64,000 bases of DNA from Pseudomonas sp. UBA1879 (lineage in GTDB: Bacteria > Pseudomonadota > Gammaproteobacteria > Pseudomonadales > Pseudomonadaceae), in the NCBI RefSeq assembly GCF_002338065.1, contig NZ_DDHJ01000015.1, forward strand, positions 310,001-374,000, in the 5' to 3' direction. The notes under the pieces are model-generated. The model was not told the origin of the DNA, made no database searches, and saw only the letters and a program-made list of their open reading frames with translations. Each line of letters starts with the position of its first letter. Position 1 is the stretch's first letter. Shown piece after piece: positions 16,641 through 26,356 of this stretch. Made by a program: the position numbers and the translations under genes.

Positions 16641-18371
16641 ATGAAGTGTTCCGTTCGATTCACCAGTGGTTTTCTCCTGATGTTGTCCAGCTGTGCGGCG
16701 CTTGCCGACGCCCAGTTGGAGGTTCGAGTCAAACCCGCAAATTCTGAGCTCAAGGCCAATATTGAAGGGTACGTGGGCAGCCTCGGCGAGCGCGACGAGC
16801 AGGCCCTCGAGCGTTTCAGCGTGGGCGCCATCGAACAGGCCCGCAAAGCGGCGCAAGCGCTGGGCTACTACCAGGCGCAGATCGATAGCGAGGTCAAACA
16901 CGCCGACAAGGACCTGCACCTGGTCTTGAACGTGCAGCCCGGTGAGCCGGTGCACCTGCGTAACGTGACGGTACGCATCGAAGGTCCGGCCAGCCAACTC
17001 AAGGCGTTCAAGGTGCCCAAGAGCGATGCCTTGAAATCCGGGGCCGTGCTCAACCACGGTCACTACGAAGACGCGAAGAAGCTGATCCAGAATCAAGCCG
17101 CGCGTTATGGCTTTTTCAACGGTCGGTTCGTCACCCAGCGGTTATCGGTCGACCCGCGTGCCGGGGTGGCTGATATCGATCTGGTCTACGACAGCGGGCC
17201 TCGCTTCATGCTGGGCAAGGTGACGTTCAGCGGCGACGCGCCCTTTGATGAGGACCTCTTGCGACGCATGGTGCCGTTCAAGGAAGACACGCCGTACGAC
17301 TCCGAACTGATCGCCGACCTCAATCAAGCCATGCAGTCCAGCGGCTATTTCGAAGGCGTGCGCGTGGATGCATCGCCCACCGCCGCCCAATCGCAGATCA
17401 TTCCGGTCGACGTGCAACTGCAAACCCGTAAACCCCGCACCATGGGCCTCGGTGTTGGCTATTCCACCGACGTCGGCCCACGGGTGAAGGCCAACTGGAC
17501 CCGGCACTGGGTCAATCCTCAAGGCCACAGCTATGGCATTGAATCGGAACTCTCGGCTCCTCGACAGAACGTCGGGCTGTTCTATGACATTCCCTTGGAC
17601 CCGCCGCTCACGGACAAACTGCGCTTCGCGGGGGGCTATCAGTACGAAGAGATCGCCGACACCGACAGTTTGAGCAAGTTGCTTACTGTCGGCCCCGAAT
17701 GGCACAGCAAGTTGCCCAGCGGTTGGGAACGGGTCATCTCGCTCAAATGGCAGCGCGAAGAGTATCGGCTGGGCAATGACGAAGGGTTGAGTACCTTGCT
17801 GATGCCGGGCATCAGCTATTCCTACCTGCGCAGCGACAACCGCATCGACCCGCACAATGGCTATCGTCTTCAATTCGAGACCGAGGTGGCGAAAGAGGGG
17901 CTCGGGTCGGACGCCAATGTGCTGCACGGCACCGCACTGGTGAAAGGCTTGACCACGGTCGCGCAGAACCACCGCTTTCTCGGCCGTTTACAGGTAGGCG
18001 GCACGGCCACCAATGGCTACAAATCGATTCCGCCTTCGCTGCGTTTTTTCGCCGGTGGCGATCAGAGCGTACGCGGCTACGACTATCAGTCCCTGTCGCC
18101 GGAAAACGACGAAGGCGACAAGATCGGCGGGCGCTACATGATCGCCGGCAGCGCCGAATACCAGTATTCGATCGCCGAGAAATGGCGCGTGGCGGCATTC
18201 GTCGATCAGGGCAATTCCTTCAACTCTCTGGATCTTCCCAGCCTGAAGACCGGGGTCGGCGTCGGCATCCGCTGGGTCTCGCCGGTAGGGCCGCTGCGCC
18301 TTGATCTCGCACATGCACTGGATGACGAGGGCGGCATTCGTCTGCACTTCTCGATGGGACCTGAACTGTGA
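16641..18371 (+). CDS. tamA: Autotransporter assembly factor TamA (Omp85 family)
   Basis: A 576-residue outer-membrane protein. The start at 16641 gives a signal peptide (SGFLLMLSSCAALADA). Three POTRA-like domains fill residues about 25-260 and a 16-stranded Omp85 beta-barrel the rest, with the conserved FFAGGDQSVRGYDYQSLSP (VRGY lid-lock) and a C-terminal strand ending in GIRLHFSMGPEL. With TamB it moves outer-membrane and autotransporter proteins or lipids across the envelope. Its stop overlaps the tamB start by 4 bases, the standard operon layout. Confidence 0.93.
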   Translation: MKCSVRFTSGFLLMLSSCAALADAQLEVRVKPANSELKANIEGYVGSLGERDEQALERFSVGAIEQARKAAQALGYYQAQIDSEVKHADKDLHLVLNVQPGEPVHLRNVTVRIEGPASQLKAFKVPKSDALKSGAVLNHGHYEDAKKLIQNQAARYGFFNGRFVTQRLSVDPRAGVADIDLVYDSGPRFMLGKVTFSGDAPFDEDLLRRMVPFKEDTPYDSELIADLNQAMQSSGYFEGVRVDASPTAAQSQIIPVDVQLQTRKPRTMGLGVGYSTDVGPRVKANWTRHWVNPQGHSYGIESELSAPRQNVGLFYDIPLDPPLTDKLRFAGGYQYEEIADTDSLSKLLTVGPEWHSKLPSGWERVISLKWQREEYRLGNDEGLSTLLMPGISYSYLRSDNRIDPHNGYRLQFETEVAKEGLGSDANVLHGTALVKGLTTVAQNHRFLGRLQVGGTATNGYKSIPPSLRFFAGGDQSVRGYDYQSLSPENDEGDKIGGRYMIAGSAEYQYSIAEKWRVAAFVDQGNSFNSLDLPSLKTGVGVGIRWVSPVGPLRLDLAHALDDEGGIRLHFSMGPEL

Positions 18372-21300
18372 CGAAAGCGGTATTGTTCAAACGGATCGCG
18401 CTTTACGGCGCGGCGGGTGTATTGGGCATCGTGCTGCTGGTCGGCGTGGCGGTGAGTGTCATTCTCGGCACCGAATCCGGAAGCCGGTGGGCGCTGGGGC
18501 AGGTGCCCGGTTTGCAAGTGCAGCAGTTCTCCGGTCGCCTCGGCGGCCACTGGCAGGCGGATTCGCTGGTCTGGCAACAGGGCGAGAGCAAAGTCGAAGT
18601 GGATGCACCGATGTTCGCTTGGTCGCCATCGTGCCTGACCCGCATGACCCTGTGCATCGACACCTTGCAAACCGGGGACGTCCGCTTGCATTTCGCCCCG
18701 TCCGAAGAGGCGCCGAGCGAAGGCCCTGTCACGTTGCCCGACTTGAAATTGCCCTTGGCGCTCGAATTGGGGCGGGTGCAGATCGGCAGCGTACACCTAG
18801 ACGGTCTGGAGCAGGTCAGGGACGTGCAACTGGTCGCGCATTGGACAGCGGAGGGCCTGAAGATCGATTCGGTCCATGCCCGGCGTGACGACATCGTCCT
18901 CGACTTGAGCGGGTTGCTCACCCCCAGCGCTGACTGGCCATTGACCGCCGAGGGGCAGGTCAAGCTGCCGGACGTCAGCGGGCAGCCGCTTGCTCTGACG
19001 TTGAATGTAAGCGGCGATTTGCTCAAGACCCTGAACCTCAACGCCCAGACCCACGGCTACATCGACGCCAAGTTGGTGGGCCAATTGCAGCCGCTGGTGG
19101 AACACCTGCCCGCCGAGGTGGCGATTACTAGTGACGCCTTCAAGCCCAGCGCTGACCTGCCTGACACGCTGCAACTCAACGGGCTGACCCTGACGGCGAA
19201 AGGTGACCTGGCGCAAGGCTACGCCATTATAGGCAACGCCACCCTCCCGGCGGAACAAGGGCCGGTGTCGCTGGCGTTGCAGGGACGGGTGGATGCCAAA
19301 GGCGCAGACATCGCCGCTCTGGATCTGAGCGCCAGCCCCACCCAACGCCTCAAAGCCAGCGGCAAGCTGGACTGGCAGAAGGGGCTGAGCGCCGATGCAA
19401 AAATCGACTGGCTGGATTTTCCCTGGCACCGCTTGTACCCGATCATCGACGAGCCGCAGGTCAGCATTCATACCTTTACCGGTGAAGTGTCTTACACCGA
19501 TGGCAAATACCTCGGCAACTTCGCGGGGGCTTTCAAAGGTCCGGCCGGGCCGTTCAGCCTGACCAGCCCGTTCAGCGGTGATCTGCAACAGATCTTTCTG
19601 CCCCAAGTGGCGCTGGTCGCGGGACAAGGCAAAGCCAGTGGGCATGTGAATGTCGGTTTTGCGGAAGGGGTGTCATGGGACACCGCGCTTGACCTTTCGG
19701 CGCTGGACCCGTCGTTCTGGGTGGGCGAGCTTCCGGGTTCGCTGGCTGGCCCGTTGCGCAGCAAGGGCGCCTTCAACAACGGACGAGTGGATTTGAATGC
19801 CGACCTGGACCTGAAAGGACGCCTGCGCGGCCAACCTGCCGTTCTGCAAGTCAAGGCTGACGGTGCTGGCGACAGGTGGAACGTCAGCGCGCTGGACATT
19901 CGCCTGGGTGACAACCGCATTCAGGGCGCGGGCAGCTTCCAGCAGAAGCTGACTGCGCAACTGGATCTGAACCTGCCGCGTCTCGGCCAACTGTGGCCAC
20001 GCCTGCAAGGCCAGGCCAAGGGACGTGTGGAGATGGCCGGTACGTTACAAGCGCCACAGGGCCAGTTCGGACTGCAAGGGAACCAGATCGCGTATGACAC
20101 CCATAAGCTGCAAAGCCTGAACCTGAACGCCACACTCGACAGCGCGCAGCGTGCCACTGTCGACCTGAAGACCACGGGCATTCAGACCGGCGACACCTCG
20201 TTAGGCACGCTGACCCTGAACGGGCAGGGCGACATCAAGCGTCAGCAACTCAAGCTCGACCTGCAGGGGCCGTTGCTGAAACTGGCGCTGGCCCTCGATG
20301 GAACGCTGGACAAAGGCAATTGGCGCGGTCGCCTGGCCAGCGGCGACATCCAGACCGGCGGCCAGGACTGGAGGCTGCAACAACCGGCGAAGCTGGAGCG
20401 CCTGGCAGACGGCAGGGTCAATTTCGGCGCCCACTGTTGGCTGTCCGGGCCGGCAAGTCTGTGTGGCGAGGATCAACGCCTCATGCCAGACCCGCGCCTG
20501 CGTTATCACCTCAAGCAATTTCCGCTCGAAAGCCTGGCGCAGTGGCTGCCCAAGGATTTTGCCTGGAAGGGCTCGCTCAATGCCGACGTGCAATTGGACG
20601 TTCCGGCTTCCGGGCCGAACGGTCAGATCACGATCGACGCTAGCGGCGGCACCTTGCGGGTGAAGGATAAAAACCAGTGGCTGGACTTCCCCTATCAGGC
20701 CCTCAAGCTCACCAGCAGCCTGACCCCGAAAAAGGTCGACACTCGCCTCGACTTCCGCGGCGGCAAGCTTGGCGAGTTGCTGGCCAGCCTGAGCATCGAC
20801 CCGTTGGGCAAGAACAAACCGGTGAGTGGCGACTTCAGTCTGACAGGGCTGGACGTCTCAGTGGCCCGGCCCTTCGTGCCGATGATTGAAAAGCTCAACG
20901 GCAAGCTCAATGGCAATGGGCGCATCACCGGCAACCTGCTCGCGCCTCAGGTCAACGGCAACGTGACCTTGAGCGACGGCGAGGTGTCCGGACCGGAACT
21001 CCCGGTCAGCCTGGAAAAACTCAACGTGCAGGCGCTGATTGCCGGTGAAAACGTACAGCTCAAAGGTCAGTGGAGCAGCGGGCCGAGCGGGCGGGGCAGC
21101 ATCGGCGGACACATTGGCTGGGCGGAGGCGCTGGACGTCAATGTCAGCCTGCAAGGTACGCAGCTGCCGATCACGGTCGAGCCCTACGCGAAGCTTGAAG
21201 CGGCGCCTGATCTGAACATCACGCTGCAAGGGGAGCGGTTGGCGGTGTCCGGCAAGGTGTTGATCCCCAAAGGGACGATCACGGTGCGTCAATTGCCGCC

Positions 21301-22060
21301 GTCCACGGTGAAGGTGTCGGACGATACGGTGATCGTCGGCGCGCAGACCAAAGAGGGCAAACCGCCGATGGCCATTGCCATGGACATCAACGTCGAGGTG
21401 GGGCAAGAGAAGCTCAGCTTCACCGGTTTCGGGCTCACGGCCAACCTTGCCGGGCATGTCCACATCGGTGACAACCTGGACACCCGCGGCGAACTCAACC
21501 TGAACGACGGTCGCTATCGGGCCTACGGCCAGCGCCTGACCATCCGTAAAGCGCGGCTGCTGTTCGCAGGCCCTGTGGACCAGCCGTACCTGGATATCGA
21601 AGCGATCCGGCAGACCGACGATGTGATCGCCGGGATTCGCCTGACCGGCAGCGCTGAGCAACCAACGACCACGGTATTTTCGGAACCGGCGATGAGTCAG
21701 GAGCAGGCGTTGTCGTATCTGGTCCTCGGGCGGCCTCTGAGCACCAACGGCGAAGACAGCAACATGATGGCCCAGGCAGCGTTGGCGCTAGGGCTGGCAG
21801 GCGGGTCGTCCACGGCGGGAAAACTGGCGTCGGGGCTTGGTATCAAGGACTTCGACCTGGACACTTCCGGCAGCGGCGACAAGACCGCCGTCGTGGCCAG
21901 TGGCAAGATTACCGACAAGCTGAGCCTGCGATATGGGGTAGGGGTGTTCGAGCCGACGAATACCATCGCCTTGCGGTATCTGCTGAGCAAGAAGGTGTAC
22001 GTCGAAGCCGCCAGCGGCATTGCCAGCTCATTGGACATCTTTTACAAGCGGGATTTTTGA
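18368..22060 (+). CDS. tamB: Translocation and assembly module protein TamB
   Basis: A 1230-residue AsmA-like protein that spans the periplasm. It starts with GTG overlapping the tamA stop. An N-terminal membrane anchor (ALYGAAGVLGIVLLVGVAVSV) is followed by long repeated beta-strand segments that form a hydrophobic groove. The C-terminal 350 residues are the TamB/DUF490 domain, ending RYLLSKKVYVEAASGIASSL. It partners with TamA and, from recent work on the family, may carry phospholipids to the outer membrane. Confidence 0.93.
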   Translation: MTKAVLFKRIALYGAAGVLGIVLLVGVAVSVILGTESGSRWALGQVPGLQVQQFSGRLGGHWQADSLVWQQGESKVEVDAPMFAWSPSCLTRMTLCIDTLQTGDVRLHFAPSEEAPSEGPVTLPDLKLPLALELGRVQIGSVHLDGLEQVRDVQLVAHWTAEGLKIDSVHARRDDIVLDLSGLLTPSADWPLTAEGQVKLPDVSGQPLALTLNVSGDLLKTLNLNAQTHGYIDAKLVGQLQPLVEHLPAEVAITSDAFKPSADLPDTLQLNGLTLTAKGDLAQGYAIIGNATLPAEQGPVSLALQGRVDAKGADIAALDLSASPTQRLKASGKLDWQKGLSADAKIDWLDFPWHRLYPIIDEPQVSIHTFTGEVSYTDGKYLGNFAGAFKGPAGPFSLTSPFSGDLQQIFLPQVALVAGQGKASGHVNVGFAEGVSWDTALDLSALDPSFWVGELPGSLAGPLRSKGAFNNGRVDLNADLDLKGRLRGQPAVLQVKADGAGDRWNVSALDIRLGDNRIQGAGSFQQKLTAQLDLNLPRLGQLWPRLQGQAKGRVEMAGTLQAPQGQFGLQGNQIAYDTHKLQSLNLNATLDSAQRATVDLKTTGIQTGDTSLGTLTLNGQGDIKRQQLKLDLQGPLLKLALALDGTLDKGNWRGRLASGDIQTGGQDWRLQQPAKLERLADGRVNFGAHCWLSGPASLCGEDQRLMPDPRLRYHLKQFPLESLAQWLPKDFAWKGSLNADVQLDVPASGPNGQITIDASGGTLRVKDKNQWLDFPYQALKLTSSLTPKKVDTRLDFRGGKLGELLASLSIDPLGKNKPVSGDFSLTGLDVSVARPFVPMIEKLNGKLNGNGRITGNLLAPQVNGNVTLSDGEVSGPELPVSLEKLNVQALIAGENVQLKGQWSSGPSGRGSIGGHIGWAEALDVNVSLQGTQLPITVEPYAKLEAAPDLNITLQGERLAVSGKVLIPKGTITVRQLPPSTVKVSDDTVIVGAQTKEGKPPMAIAMDINVEVGQEKLSFTGFGLTANLAGHVHIGDNLDTRGELNLNDGRYRAYGQRLTIRKARLLFAGPVDQPYLDIEAIRQTDDVIAGIRLTGSAEQPTTTVFSEPAMSQEQALSYLVLGRPLSTNGEDSNMMAQAALALGLAGGSSTAGKLASGLGIKDFDLDTSGSGDKTAVVASGKITDKLSLRYGVGVFEPTNTIALRYLLSKKVYVEAASGIASSLDIFYKRDF

Positions 22061-22072
22061 CGCTCAGCGAGC

Positions 22073-22166
22073 CTGGGAGAGGTGGGCCTGCTCGCGATCG
22101 AAGGGTGTCAGACACCCCTGAGGGTGCCTGATACACCGCCAATTGCGAGCAAGCTCACGCCGATAG
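22073..22166. repeat. REP-like inverted pair between tamB and the aldo/keto reductase
   Basis: GGGCCTGCTCGCGAT on the left and ATTGCGAGCAAGCTCACGCC on the right are inverted REP-like arms. Between them GGTGTC-A-GACACC and a related downstream copy form small hairpins. It separates two convergent genes and may also act in termination. Confidence 0.65.
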
Positions 22167-22176
22167 GCATTCGCGA

Positions 22177-23172
22177 CTAGCCATTCACCAGCTTCATCGC
22201 CGCCTCGGGATACCGTCCACCGGCCACGGCCTCAACCGGGAACAGGTCTTTCAGTGCCTGCAACTCGCTGGCAGTGAGCGTCACGTCCAGCGCCGCGGTG
22301 TTCTCTTCCAGGTACCTGCGTTGCTTGGTCCCGGGAATCGGGATGACGTCGTTGCCTTGGGCCAGCACCCATGCCAACGCCAGTTGCCCGGCGCTGATGC
22401 CTTTAGCTGCGGCCAGTTGCTGAACCTTTTCCACTAGCTGAAGGTTTTTGCTGAAATTCTCACCCTGAAAGCGTGGGCTGTTTCGGCGATAGTCATCGGC
22501 AGCGAAGTCATTGGGGCTTTTCAAAGTGCCAGTGAGGAAACCTCGGCCCAGCGGACTGTAGGGCACGAACGCGATGCCGAGCTTGCGGCAAGTCTCCAGC
22601 ACGCCGTTCTCCTCAGGTTCACGACTCCACAACGAGTACTCGGTTTGCAGGGCTGCAATAGGGTGGACCTTGTGTGCACGTTCCAGCGTACTGGCCGACG
22701 CCTCGCTCAGGCCCAGATAACGCACCTTGCCCGCCTTGACCAGCTCGGCCATGGCGCCTACCGATTCTTCGATGGCGATCTTCGGGTCGATCCGGTGCTG
22801 GTAGTACAGATCCAGCGTGTCGATCTTGAGGCGCTTCAACGTACCGTCAATGGCATTGCGAATGTATTCCGGACTGCCGTTGACGCCACGGGCTGCGGCA
22901 TCGCCCGGTGTGCGCACGATGCCGAACTTGCTGGCAATGAACGCTTGATCCCGTTTGCCGCTCAACGCTTTGCCCAGCAACTCTTCGTTGGTGTGGGGGC
23001 CATACATGTCGGCGGTGTCGAACAGCGTGACGCCCAATTCCAGCGCGCGGTGGATCGTTGCAATGGCTTCCTGCGTATCGCCGCCGGTGGTGTAGAAGTC
23101 AGTCATACCCATGCATCCCAGGCCGACAGCCGACACATGAGGTCCATTCTTGCCAAGTTGACGCGTTTGCAT
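22177..23172 (-). CDS. Aldo/keto reductase (AKR, YajO/AKR13-like)
   Basis: A 331-residue NADPH-dependent (beta/alpha)8 barrel reductase. The catalytic tetrad is visible: Asp in FDTADMYGPHTNEELLGKAL, Tyr in the same segment, Lys in FIASKFG, and His in YYQHRID. The C-terminal EENTAALDVTLTASELQAL follows the family. AAGGA lies before the ATG. It is divergent from a LysR gene with 130 bases between starts, a frequent Pseudomonas pair in which the LysR protein controls the reductase in response to an aldehyde or quinone. The substrate is not known. Confidence 0.9.
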   Translation of the reverse strand: MQTRQLGKNGPHVSAVGLGCMGMTDFYTTGGDTQEAIATIHRALELGVTLFDTADMYGPHTNEELLGKALSGKRDQAFIASKFGIVRTPGDAAARGVNGSPEYIRNAIDGTLKRLKIDTLDLYYQHRIDPKIAIEESVGAMAELVKAGKVRYLGLSEASASTLERAHKVHPIAALQTEYSLWSREPEENGVLETCRKLGIAFVPYSPLGRGFLTGTLKSPNDFAADDYRRNSPRFQGENFSKNLQLVEKVQQLAAAKGISAGQLALAWVLAQGNDVIPIPGTKQRRYLEENTAALDVTLTASELQALKDLFPVEAVAGGRYPEAAMKLVNG

Positions 23173-23302
23173 GATGCCGTCCTTTTTGAAGTAGGAGGTT
23201 TGAAGACATCACCATCATGCCCATCGACAGATTTGGGATAAACCGGCTAAAAATGCTTTCACTATTGGATTTTTCTAAACAATCCCGATTTCCGGAGCCA
23301 CG

Positions 23303-24220
23303 ATGGACCGATTCAACGCCATGCGCGCCTTCACCCGGATCGTCGACCTGGGCGGCTTCAGCAAAGCTGCCGACAGCCTGCACCTGCCGCGCGCGTCGGT
23401 GACGATCCTGATCAAACAGCTGGAGGCCCATCTGGGCGTACAACTGCTGCTGCGCACCACCCGACATGTCACGCCGACGGCTGACGGGCAGGCGTATTAC
23501 GAGCGCTGCGTCAGCCTGCTCAGTGACCTGGACGACGCCGAGTCGATCTTTTCCTCTAACGCCAAGGCCCCGGAAGGCGTTTTGCGCGTGGACATGCCGT
23601 CAGGGGTGGGGCGGCTGATTCTCATGCCCGCGCTGCCTGCGTTCACCGGCCGTTATCCGGGTCTGGACATGGAAGTGGGCATGACCGATCGCCCCGTCGA
23701 TCTGATCCGCGACGGCGTCGACTGCGTCATCCGTGGCGGTCAGGCGCTGGACCATTCGCTGGTGGCGCGTCCGCTGGCGCACATGCGGCAAGTGATCTGC
23801 GCCAGCCCGGCGTATCTGGACCGGCATGGCATACCGCTGACGCTCGATGATCTGCGCCAGCACAAGGTCATCGAGTATTTTTCGGCCACGTCGAATAAAC
23901 GCTACGGACTGGAGTTCGTCATCGATGGCAAGGACCAGGCATTCAGCCTGCCAAAGTCGCTGGCGACCAACAGTGCCGACGGTTATCTGGCGGCTTGCGC
24001 GGCGGGTTATGGACTGGTCCAGACCCCGTGGTACCACGCCGCCGAAGCGCTGCGGCGAGGTGAAGTGGTGGAAGTGCTGGCTGACCATCCTCAGCCTCGG
24101 CTGGCGTTGACCGCGCTCTACCCGGCCCATCGGCAGATGTCGCGACGGGTGCGGGTATTCATCGACTGGATGGTGGAGCTGTGTGCCACACCAGGCCTGT
24201 TGGACAAGCCGGGTGTCTGA
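23303..24220 (+). CDS. LysR-family transcriptional regulator
   Basis: A 305-residue LysR regulator of the large group that opens MDRFNAMRAFTRIVDLGGFS. The recognition helix is in LHLPRASVTILIKQLEAHLG; the effector domain covers residues about 90-300. It is divergent from the aldo/keto reductase and probably controls it. The intergenic region has an imperfect GGATT-N9-AATCC repeat that could be the LysR site. Confidence 0.9.
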   Translation: MDRFNAMRAFTRIVDLGGFSKAADSLHLPRASVTILIKQLEAHLGVQLLLRTTRHVTPTADGQAYYERCVSLLSDLDDAESIFSSNAKAPEGVLRVDMPSGVGRLILMPALPAFTGRYPGLDMEVGMTDRPVDLIRDGVDCVIRGGQALDHSLVARPLAHMRQVICASPAYLDRHGIPLTLDDLRQHKVIEYFSATSNKRYGLEFVIDGKDQAFSLPKSLATNSADGYLAACAAGYGLVQTPWYHAAEALRRGEVVEVLADHPQPRLALTALYPAHRQMSRRVRVFIDWMVELCATPGLLDKPGV

Positions 24221-24333
24221 TGCTTCATCCGGCAACAAATTCGCGGATAGCGGTAGGTCGCTCACCGGTTTCGTGGTTAACTTCCGGTCGTGTCGTAAAC
24301 CGAACCTGCCACCTCAAAATAAGGACTCCGCCC

Positions 24334-24834
24334 ATGGCTCAAGTGACTCGTAGAGGCTCCCCGGTACAGATCAGCGGCGAACTGCCCGCCGTCGGCAGCA
24401 AGGCCCCGGCCTTCAAACTGGTCGGTGCCGACCTGTCTGACGTGACCCTGGAAAGCTTCGCCGGCAAGCGCAAAGTGCTGAACATCTTTCCGAGCGTCGA
24501 CACTCCGACCTGCGCCACGTCCGTGCGCAAGTTCAACGCGCAGGCCAATGACCTGAACAACGCTGTCGTGCTGTGCATCTCCGCCGACCTGCCGTTCGCC
24601 CAAGCCCGTTTCTGCGGTGCGGAAGGCCTGGAAAACGTGAAAAACCTGTCGACCATGCGCGGTGCCGAGTTCATGGAGAACTACGGCGTGGCCATCGCAG
24701 ACGGTCCAATGGTCGGTCTGACCACCCGCGCCGTGGTGGTGCTGGACGAGAACGACACTGTTCTGCACAGCGAACTGGTGCCGGAAATCGGGCAGGAGCC
24801 TGACTACGAGGCGGCGCTGGCTGTTCTCAAGTAG
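24334..24834 (+). CDS. tpx: Thiol peroxidase
   Basis: A 166-residue atypical 2-Cys peroxiredoxin that reduces lipid and other hydroperoxides with thioredoxin. The peroxidatic cysteine lies in FPSVDTPTCATSVRKF (Cys about 60) and the resolving cysteine in ARFCGAEGL (Cys about 94). The start at 24334 follows an AAGGA site and gives the family length; the frame is open further upstream but carries no homologous sequence. It is a single-gene unit with its own terminator. Confidence 0.95.
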   Translation: MAQVTRRGSPVQISGELPAVGSKAPAFKLVGADLSDVTLESFAGKRKVLNIFPSVDTPTCATSVRKFNAQANDLNNAVVLCISADLPFAQARFCGAEGLENVKNLSTMRGAEFMENYGVAIADGPMVGLTTRAVVVLDENDTVLHSELVPEIGQEPDYEAALAVLK

Positions 24835-24886
24835 TTCAGGGTTGCGGAGTGTCCGGTCTGTTCCGGTAACACTTCGCAAAACAAGG

Positions 24887-24915
24887 CGGCCTGACTCGAT
24901 CAGGCCGTTTTTATT
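24887..24915 (+). terminator. Rho-independent terminator of tpx
   Basis: CGGCCTGA (24887-24894) pairs with TCAGGCCG (24900-24907) around a 5-base loop, and TTTTTATTT follows. Confidence 0.92.
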
Positions 24916-25030
24916 TGCAGTTCAGCACGTTACCCCCGTCAGCGTTCGGTAAATTGCCGGTAAAGGCGCTTTGCTTGGCGCGTAACTATGCTTATTGTTC
25001 AGCCTCCCGCGCATCTTGGTCTTTTTATTC

Positions 25031-26356
25031 ATGCAATCGTCCGCTCCTCGTCGTTCCCGTCGCTGGCTGATCAGTCTGCTGGTTTTAATCGTGATTGCCG
25101 CCGTCTGCTGGCATTTCTGGCCAGGCTCCGCCAGCAAAACCGATGCGAAGGCGCAGAACAGCGCGGCGGCTCAAAAAGGCGCCAGCCGCAGCGGTGGCGC
25201 GGGCAAGGCCGCTGGACCACGGCCTGGCTTCGGTGGCTCGACCGTACCTGTACCGGTTCGGGTCGCCCCGGCGAACACCGGCGACTTCCCGATTTATTAC
25301 AAGGCACTGGGCACCGTGACGGCACTTAACACCATCAACGTGCGCAGCCGGGTAGCGGGCGAGTTGGTGAAGATCAACTTCCAGGAAGGCCAGCAGGTCA
25401 AGGCGGGCGACCTGCTGGCGGTCATCGACCCTCGTAGCTATCAGATCGCCTTGCAGCAAGCCGAAGGCACCCTGATGCAAAATCAGGCGCTGCTGAAAAA
25501 CGCGCAGATAGATGTGCAGCGTTATCGCGATCTCTATAAAGAAGACAGCATCGCCAAGCAGACACTGGATACTGCCGAATCATTGGTGGGCCAGTATCAG
25601 GGCACCATCAAGACCAATCAGGCCGCGATTGGCGACGCCAAGCTCAACCTCGATTTCACCCAGATCCGTGCGCCGATTTCCGGTCGCATCGGCCTGCGTC
25701 AGCTGGATGTCGGCAATCTGGTGGCGGCCAATGACACCACGGCCCTCGCGGTGATCACCCAGACCAAGCCGATTTCCGTCAACTTTACGCTGCCGGAAAA
25801 AGACCTTACCGACGTGATCGGCCACTACCGCACCGGGGAAAAACTGCTGGTCGAAGCATGGGACCGGGGCGATGTGAAATTGCAGGCCAAAGGGTATCTG
25901 GCCAGCATCGACAACCAGATCGACATTACTACTGGCACCCTCAAGTTCAAGGCGCGTTTCGATAACGACACCGAAACGCTGTTTCCCAATCAGTTTGTCA
26001 ACGCACGCCTGCTGGCGACCACCTTGAAAAATGTGGTGCTGGTGCCGTCGGCCGCTGTGCAATTCGGGGTCAACGGCACATTCGTTTACGTGCTGGACGG
26101 CGATAAGACGGTCCGCATCCGTGCGCTGAAAACCGGGCCGAGCGATGAAAAAGTCACGGTCATCACTGAAGGGCTGGCGGCGGGGGATCGTGTGGTATTG
26201 GAGGGCACCGACCGTTTGAAGGACGGCAGCACGGTGGAAGTGGTCAACGACAGTAAGGACGTGCCGGTGACGCCGGGTGAGAAGCTGCAAGGGCAACCGT
26301 CCAAGGAGTCCGGTGAATCGGCCAGCGCCGACACCGCGAAGAAAGGCAACGTATGA
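25031..26356 (+). CDS. muxA: RND efflux periplasmic adaptor (MuxA/MdtA-like)
   Basis: A 441-residue membrane-fusion protein. The ATG at 25031 is followed by a basic then hydrophobic N-terminus (RRWLISLLVLIVIAAVCWHF) that anchors it in the inner membrane. The lipoyl/barrel-sandwich parts appear at NTINVRSRVAGELVKINFQE and at LDFTQIRAPISGRIGLRQLD, joined by an alpha-hairpin (residues about 130-205), then the beta-barrel. It links the two RND pumps to the outer-membrane channel. No clear ribosome-binding site precedes this ATG; a TTG at 24995 is an alternative. The stop overlaps the start of the next gene by 4 bases. Confidence 0.9.
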   Translation: MQSSAPRRSRRWLISLLVLIVIAAVCWHFWPGSASKTDAKAQNSAAAQKGASRSGGAGKAAGPRPGFGGSTVPVPVRVAPANTGDFPIYYKALGTVTALNTINVRSRVAGELVKINFQEGQQVKAGDLLAVIDPRSYQIALQQAEGTLMQNQALLKNAQIDVQRYRDLYKEDSIAKQTLDTAESLVGQYQGTIKTNQAAIGDAKLNLDFTQIRAPISGRIGLRQLDVGNLVAANDTTALAVITQTKPISVNFTLPEKDLTDVIGHYRTGEKLLVEAWDRGDVKLQAKGYLASIDNQIDITTGTLKFKARFDNDTETLFPNQFVNARLLATTLKNVVLVPSAAVQFGVNGTFVYVLDGDKTVRIRALKTGPSDEKVTVITEGLAAGDRVVLEGTDRLKDGSTVEVVNDSKDVPVTPGEKLQGQPSKESGESASADTAKKGNV